The translations under genes and the position numbers were made by a program. From JANQPX01 sp965204405 (lineage in GTDB: Bacteria; Pseudomonadota; Alphaproteobacteria; Geminicoccales; Geminicoccaceae): DNA of 64,000 bases. Positions 60,887 through 64,000 of the stretch are shown in pieces. Below the pieces are notes generated by a model that saw only the letters and a program-made list of their open reading frames with translations, had not been told where the DNA came from and did no database searches. The stretch's first letter is position 1. Each line of letters begins with the position of its first letter. The DNA lies in assembly GCA_965204405.1 (NCBI GenBank), contig CBDBEN010000004.1:1-64000 (forward strand), given 5' to 3'.

Positions 60887-62326
60887 TCAGTCGTCACCGC
60901 CGGCAGGCTTGGGCAGCATGCCCCGCTCCACGGCTTCCTTGATTTCAGCGTCTTGAACATCCTTCTCATCCAGATAGCGGCCGTGATAGTCCGCAAGATC
61001 CAGACCCACCAGCTCAACCTGGTAAGGAATGCGCAGCGCCCCGAAGCTCTTCAAGATCCCCGCCAAAATCCAGGCCGGCAAAAAGCCGAGCACGAAGAAC
61101 ATGATCACCGCACCCGCAAACTGACCCAGCGGGTTGATCGCCGCATAACCCTCGAAACCCGAGCTTGGGTGACCCCAGAGCATGAAACCGGCGATCACCA
61201 AGCCGGCAAAACCGGCATAGCCATGCACCGCGACAGCCCCGACGGCATCGTCGATCTTGAACGTCCGCTCCACCCAATTGTGCATCTTGTAGGCGATCAC
61301 CGCACCGGCAGCACCGATGAACATCGCCTGGATCGGATGGTAGAGATCATTGCCCGCAGAGGCCGTGATGATGCCGGCAAGACCCGCGCTGTAGGTCCAG
61401 AACGCATCACCGCGCGACACGATATAGCCGGCAATCAGCCCGCCCGAGAGAGACATCAGGAAGTTGAACACGATCGCGGACAGCGTGGTCGGTGTCAGAT
61501 AGATCGTGGTCGCGGTGAAGCCGACACCGGTCGCCCCGATATCCGTCTCAGCGATGATCGGCACGTTGCAGGCCACGTAGAAACCCCAAAAACCAGTGTA
61601 GATCAGGAACAGGCCGATGGTCACCAGCCAGGGGTTGTGGGGGGCGATATTGCGCGGCGTGCCATCGGCGCGGAACTTGCCGATGCGCGGGCCGAGATGC
61701 ACCAGAACGCCAAGGGCCGCACCGCCGGCGATCGCATGGATCACGCCTGATGCATAGGCGTCATGATAGCCAAGCATCTTCACCATCCAGCCGTCCCAAT
61801 GCCAGCCCCAGGCGGCATCGATGATCCAGGTGCAGGACCCCACCAGCACCGCGATCAGCCAGAACGCGGCAGAGCGGATCCGCTCGATCACCGCACCCGA
61901 GACGATCGAGGCCGCCGTCCAGGAAAACAGCAAAAATGCCGCCCAGAACACGCCGTTGATCCTGGCCCAGAACGCATTGTCGTCCGCCGTGGTGCTGTCG
62001 GTCGCAGGCGGCCCGCCAAGATGCGTCCCCATCAGTTCCGACCACGGCACCGCGTTCGAGGTCGCCTCCACCAGACCCTGGCCGTTGAAGATGAACGGAC
62101 CATTGGGAAACGCGAAGTAAATCCACCAGCCAAAGAAGAAAAACGTGATCGTCACCAAAGGGATCACCATCGTGTTCTTCATCAGCGTGTGCATCATGTT
62201 CTTTTGACGCGACGCGCCAACCTCATACATGCAAAAACCAACATGTATGAGAAACATCAACGGTATCGTCACCCAATAGTAAAATTCCGTGAATATTACC
62301 GTCAGGGCCCCAATATCGGTGTCCAT
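60887..62326 (-). CDS. amt: Ammonium transporter (Amt family)
   Basis: A 479-residue, eleven-helix Amt/Mep/Rh channel. The twin-His pore residues are present in YASGVIHAIAGGAALGVLVH and VGAVAVHGYAGFAGLVIAG. HDGWMVKMLG-type and GGLIAGYIVSRGDAFWTYSA blocks match the family. The N-terminal region MDTDIGALTVIFTEFYYWVT differs from E. coli AmtB, which has a cleaved signal. A sigma-54 promoter lies about 170 bp upstream (62497-62512). It scavenges ammonium or methylammonium. Downstream partner: the 75-residue membrane protein. Confidence 0.9.
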   Translation of the reverse strand: MDTDIGALTVIFTEFYYWVTIPLMFLIHVGFCMYEVGASRQKNMMHTLMKNTMVIPLVTITFFFFGWWIYFAFPNGPFIFNGQGLVEATSNAVPWSELMGTHLGGPPATDSTTADDNAFWARINGVFWAAFLLFSWTAASIVSGAVIERIRSAAFWLIAVLVGSCTWIIDAAWGWHWDGWMVKMLGYHDAYASGVIHAIAGGAALGVLVHLGPRIGKFRADGTPRNIAPHNPWLVTIGLFLIYTGFWGFYVACNVPIIAETDIGATGVGFTATTIYLTPTTLSAIVFNFLMSLSGGLIAGYIVSRGDAFWTYSAGLAGIITASAGNDLYHPIQAMFIGAAGAVIAYKMHNWVERTFKIDDAVGAVAVHGYAGFAGLVIAGFMLWGHPSSGFEGYAAINPLGQFAGAVIMFFVLGFLPAWILAGILKSFGALRIPYQVELVGLDLADYHGRYLDEKDVQDAEIKEAVERGMLPKPAGGDD

Positions 62327-62496
62327 AGCTGGTAGCTCCTATTCTCGGGCTTCTTGAAGCCCTCTCTTCTTGGTGGCCCACAATCACTCAAACCTTTGTG
62401 GACCAATTTCATGATTTGCCTTGGCGACGGTAGCGCCAACGCACTGTCTTATCAAGTTTTTCCAATGTCGCACTGGAAAATGCACTGCCCGTATAG

Positions 62497-62512
62497 CGCA
62501 AATGACTTGCCA
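62497..62512 (-). promoter_or_regulatory. Sigma-54 (-24/-12) promoter of amt
   Basis: On the minus strand the sequence reads TGGCAAGTCATTTGC, matching the RpoN consensus TGGCAC-N5-TTGC with only the last base of the -24 box different and correct spacing. It lies 5 bp after the stop codon of the FadR-type gene and about 170 bp before the amt start. Nitrogen-limited, NtrC-activated transcription is the expected use; NtrC sites were not identified. Confidence 0.7.
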
Positions 62513-62517
62513 ATTAG

Positions 62518-63213
62518 TTAACGCGTCGGTCGCCCCACCCCGATCAAATCCCGGCGGGCCCGATCGAGATGTTCGATGGACACGCGCATGGCAGCACTCA
62601 CATCCCGCCGCCGGATCGCCTCCACCAATCGGCGGTGTTGCGCATTGTAGATTCCGATGGCTTCCCCGTTGAGAATCTTCTGTTTCATCTCATTCCACTG
62701 ATCGTGGCAGCGCACTTCGTTAATCCGGCTGTAAATCCAAACCATCAGGGGATTCCCGGTGGCCTCGGCAAGCACGAGATGAAACCTTTCATCAGCCCCT
62801 GAAAAGGCCCCCTGATCGGAGGCAGATGCTTCCAGTTCCCCGAGCGCTTTCTCAAGCAGATCCAGGTCCTTGGCAGTCGCATGCACGACTGCCATTTTCG
62901 CGATATAGGGCTCGATAGCCTCGCGAACCTCCACCAGTTCCAATGGGCCGGTTATATTGGCAATATCACCGCCAAAATCCGGCGCCGGCCAATGCACAAA
63001 GGTGCCACTGCCGACTTTTCTGATCACCAGTCCATCTTCTTCCAGCCGGCGCAGGGCTTCTCGAACCGTGGTTCTAGAAGCGTCGAAATAGACAGCGAGA
63101 TCCCGCTCCGCCGGCAAGCGTTGCCCATGACCATAGGCCCCGGCCTCTATTGCCTCTCTAAGCTTGGCCACGATCACGGCAACACCGCTGCCGCTCGCCA
63201 AAGGTAAAGTCAT
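62518..63213 (-). CDS. FadR/GntR-family transcriptional regulator
   Basis: A 231-residue regulator. The ATG at 63213 has GGGAGG eight bases upstream. The N-terminal winged helix-turn-helix (about 10-75) contains GQRLPAERDLAVYFDASRTT and VREALRRLEEDGLVIRKVGS. The C-terminal all-helical FCD effector domain shows REAIEPYIAKMAVVHAT, ERFHLVLAEATGNPLMVWIY and HRRLVEAIRRRDVSAAMRVS. The Asp/His metal-binding set of FCD domains seems present. It is divergent from the FAD oxidoreductase gene and faces a strong palindrome in between, so it likely represses both that operon and itself until a small acid or amine-derived ligand binds. Confidence 0.87.
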   Translation of the reverse strand: MTLPLASGSGVAVIVAKLREAIEAGAYGHGQRLPAERDLAVYFDASRTTVREALRRLEEDGLVIRKVGSGTFVHWPAPDFGGDIANITGPLELVEVREAIEPYIAKMAVVHATAKDLDLLEKALGELEASASDQGAFSGADERFHLVLAEATGNPLMVWIYSRINEVRCHDQWNEMKQKILNGEAIGIYNAQHRRLVEAIRRRDVSAAMRVSIEHLDRARRDLIGVGRPTR

Positions 63214-63260
63214 GGCGCCACCTCCCAATCACCCGCTCTCGAGCATAACACATTTAAAAC

Positions 63261-63306
63261 CAATGCAAACCAATTTTAAATAATGGCAAAAAATTGGTTT
63301 GCATTG
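63261..63306. promoter_or_regulatory. Operator-like palindrome between regulator and FAD oxidoreductase
   Basis: A perfect 17-bp inverted repeat, CAATGCAAACCAATTTT at 63261-63277 and its complement at 63290-63306, separated by 12 bases. It sits in the 170-bp gap between the two divergent starts. Length, symmetry and position make it the probable binding site for the FadR-type regulator, possibly as two half-operators covering both promoters. Confidence 0.7.
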
Positions 63307-63383
63307 TCCTACGATTTGTATCACTATCCCACCATCTTGAGCCTGCCCTTTTTGAAGGGCATCGCGTTACATGGGAGGTCTTA

Positions 63384-64000
63384 ATGTCGTTGCCTGAGGG
63401 GGTCCCCTACGTCGTCATTGGTGCCGGTATTCACGGCCTGAGCACGGCTTATCATCTTGCGCTCGCGCTGAAGCAGCAGGGCAAAGGTGACGGCACGGAT
63501 ATCCTGGTTCTGGACAAAGGCGGTATTGGCTCGGGCGCTTCCGGGATTGCCTGCGGTGTCGTTCGGAACAATTACTACCAGCCGGCGATGCGTGAGCTGA
63601 TGGCCCACTCCGTCGAGGTTTGGGAGCGCGATCCCGAGGCCTACAGCTATCACCCCGTCGGCTATATGCAGATCAGCCCGGAAAGCATGCGCGAGCAGGT
63701 CGCCGAGATCTTCGAGCAACAGCAGGCGATCGGCTATGAGAGCACCTTCATCGAGGGAGCCGATGCATCCGCCGCCTATATGAAGGATATGTTTTCGGAC
63801 TGGCAGGCCCAGGACATAACCTCGGTCCTTCATGAAAAGAAGGGCGGCTACGCCAACAACACCAAGAGCATCTACGGCTTGGCGGCGAAAGCCGAGAGTG
63901 AAGGTGTGCGCATCATCACCGGCCTGGAGGTCAAAGGCTTCGAGCGCGGCAACGGCTCCCAAGCCATCACCACCATCGTTACCGAGCGCGGCAAGATCGC
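63384..64000 (+). CDS. FAD-dependent oxidoreductase, sarcosine-oxidase-beta-like (runs off the window)
   Basis: A DAO-family flavoprotein, N-terminal 205 residues only. ATG 63384 follows GGGAGG. VPYVVIGAGIHGLSTAYHLA is the FAD fold. GSGASGIACGVVRNNYYQPA is the conserved loop of sarcosine oxidase beta and dimethylglycine oxidase relatives, and MAHSVEVWERDPEAYSYHPV and GYMQISPESM continue the match. It resembles the GlxA-type oxidoreductases that stand first in alphaproteobacterial glxBCD/glutamate-synthase-like gene sets. It continues beyond 64000, so its C-terminus and operon partners are not visible. Confidence 0.82.
   Translation, partial: MSLPEGVPYVVIGAGIHGLSTAYHLALALKQQGKGDGTDILVLDKGGIGSGASGIACGVVRNNYYQPAMRELMAHSVEVWERDPEAYSYHPVGYMQISPESMREQVAEIFEQQQAIGYESTFIEGADASAAYMKDMFSDWQAQDITSVLHEKKGGYANNTKSIYGLAAKAESEGVRIITGLEVKGFERGNGSQAITTIVTERGKI

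Noticed and set aside
63381..63962. A 193-codon minus-strand frame at the right edge
   Set aside because: Antisense to the FAD oxidoreductase at 63384 onward, which has a ribosome site and a clear FAD-binding fold.

Overview
The window looks like alphaproteobacterial chromosome of moderately high GC. This rests on gene content: a Ros/MucR regulator, a Caulobacter-type cpa/tad pilus locus, a heterotetrameric sarcosine oxidase operon (soxBDAG) next to a GlxA/GbdR-type regulator, folate-dependent TrmFO, and IS91-type elements with a partner tyrosine recombinase. The genus cannot be fixed from the sequence; a marine or soil osmolyte-using member of Rhizobiales, Rhodobacterales or Rhodospirillales would fit.

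Region 1 (1-19.9 kb) is accessory and decayed. It has remnants of ridA and of a sterol-desaturase-like gene, and an intact glycine-betaine-type ABC importer. It also has a complete IS630 copy, an unrecognised three-gene operon, an IS91-type element broken by two palindromic insertions, and a GFA-family gene with one in-frame stop. A DUF2332 fragment, an IS1182-like fragment, an IS110 copy, a secreted PHB-depolymerase-like esterase and an IS6 copy follow. At 19891-19941 lies a 51-bp piece identical in layout to the 3' part of a tRNA-Asn gene. This is the expected scar at the far end of an island integrated into tRNA-Asn, and it coincides with the switch from IS-rich DNA to orderly chromosomal genes.

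Region 2 (20-37.7 kb) holds an IS5 relic, divergent acyl-CoA dehydrogenase and enoyl-CoA hydratase/alcohol dehydrogenase genes (the last frameshifted), a PAS-PAS-GGDEF-EAL protein and a secreted haem peroxidase. It continues with trmFO, the soxBDAG operon with its divergent GlxA-type regulator, a lytic-transglycosylase lipoprotein and a MucR regulator. Region 3 (38.1-53.6 kb) is the Tad pilus locus: two Flp pilins, cpaABCDEF, tadBC, then about 4 kb of IS debris, then tadD (inverted) and two TadE-like minor pilins.

Region 4 (53.7-64 kb) holds a DUF983 protein, a liv-type branched-chain amino acid/amide importer under a likely XRE-cupin regulator, and an ammonium transporter preceded by a good sigma-54 promoter. 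It ends with a FadR-type regulator divergent from an FAD oxidoreductase that runs off the edge, separated by a near-perfect 17+17-bp operator-like palindrome. The betaine importer, Sox operon with GbdR-like regulator, ammonium transporter and terminal FAD oxidoreductase suggest import of methylated amines and release and use of their nitrogen.

The most unusual structure is a family of about 100-126-bp palindromic elements (12042-12166, 33961-34060, 60433-60558, and a worn copy near 26449-26561). They are bounded by TA dinucleotides and mostly carry IS630-like GAGC ends. One splits the IS91 transposase so cleanly that removing the element plus one TA rejoins the reading frame. Two others sit exactly on gene stop codons, so that the target TA plus the element's first G forms the stop codon TAG. 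The best candidate for an undescribed system is the three-gene operon at 8233-11134.
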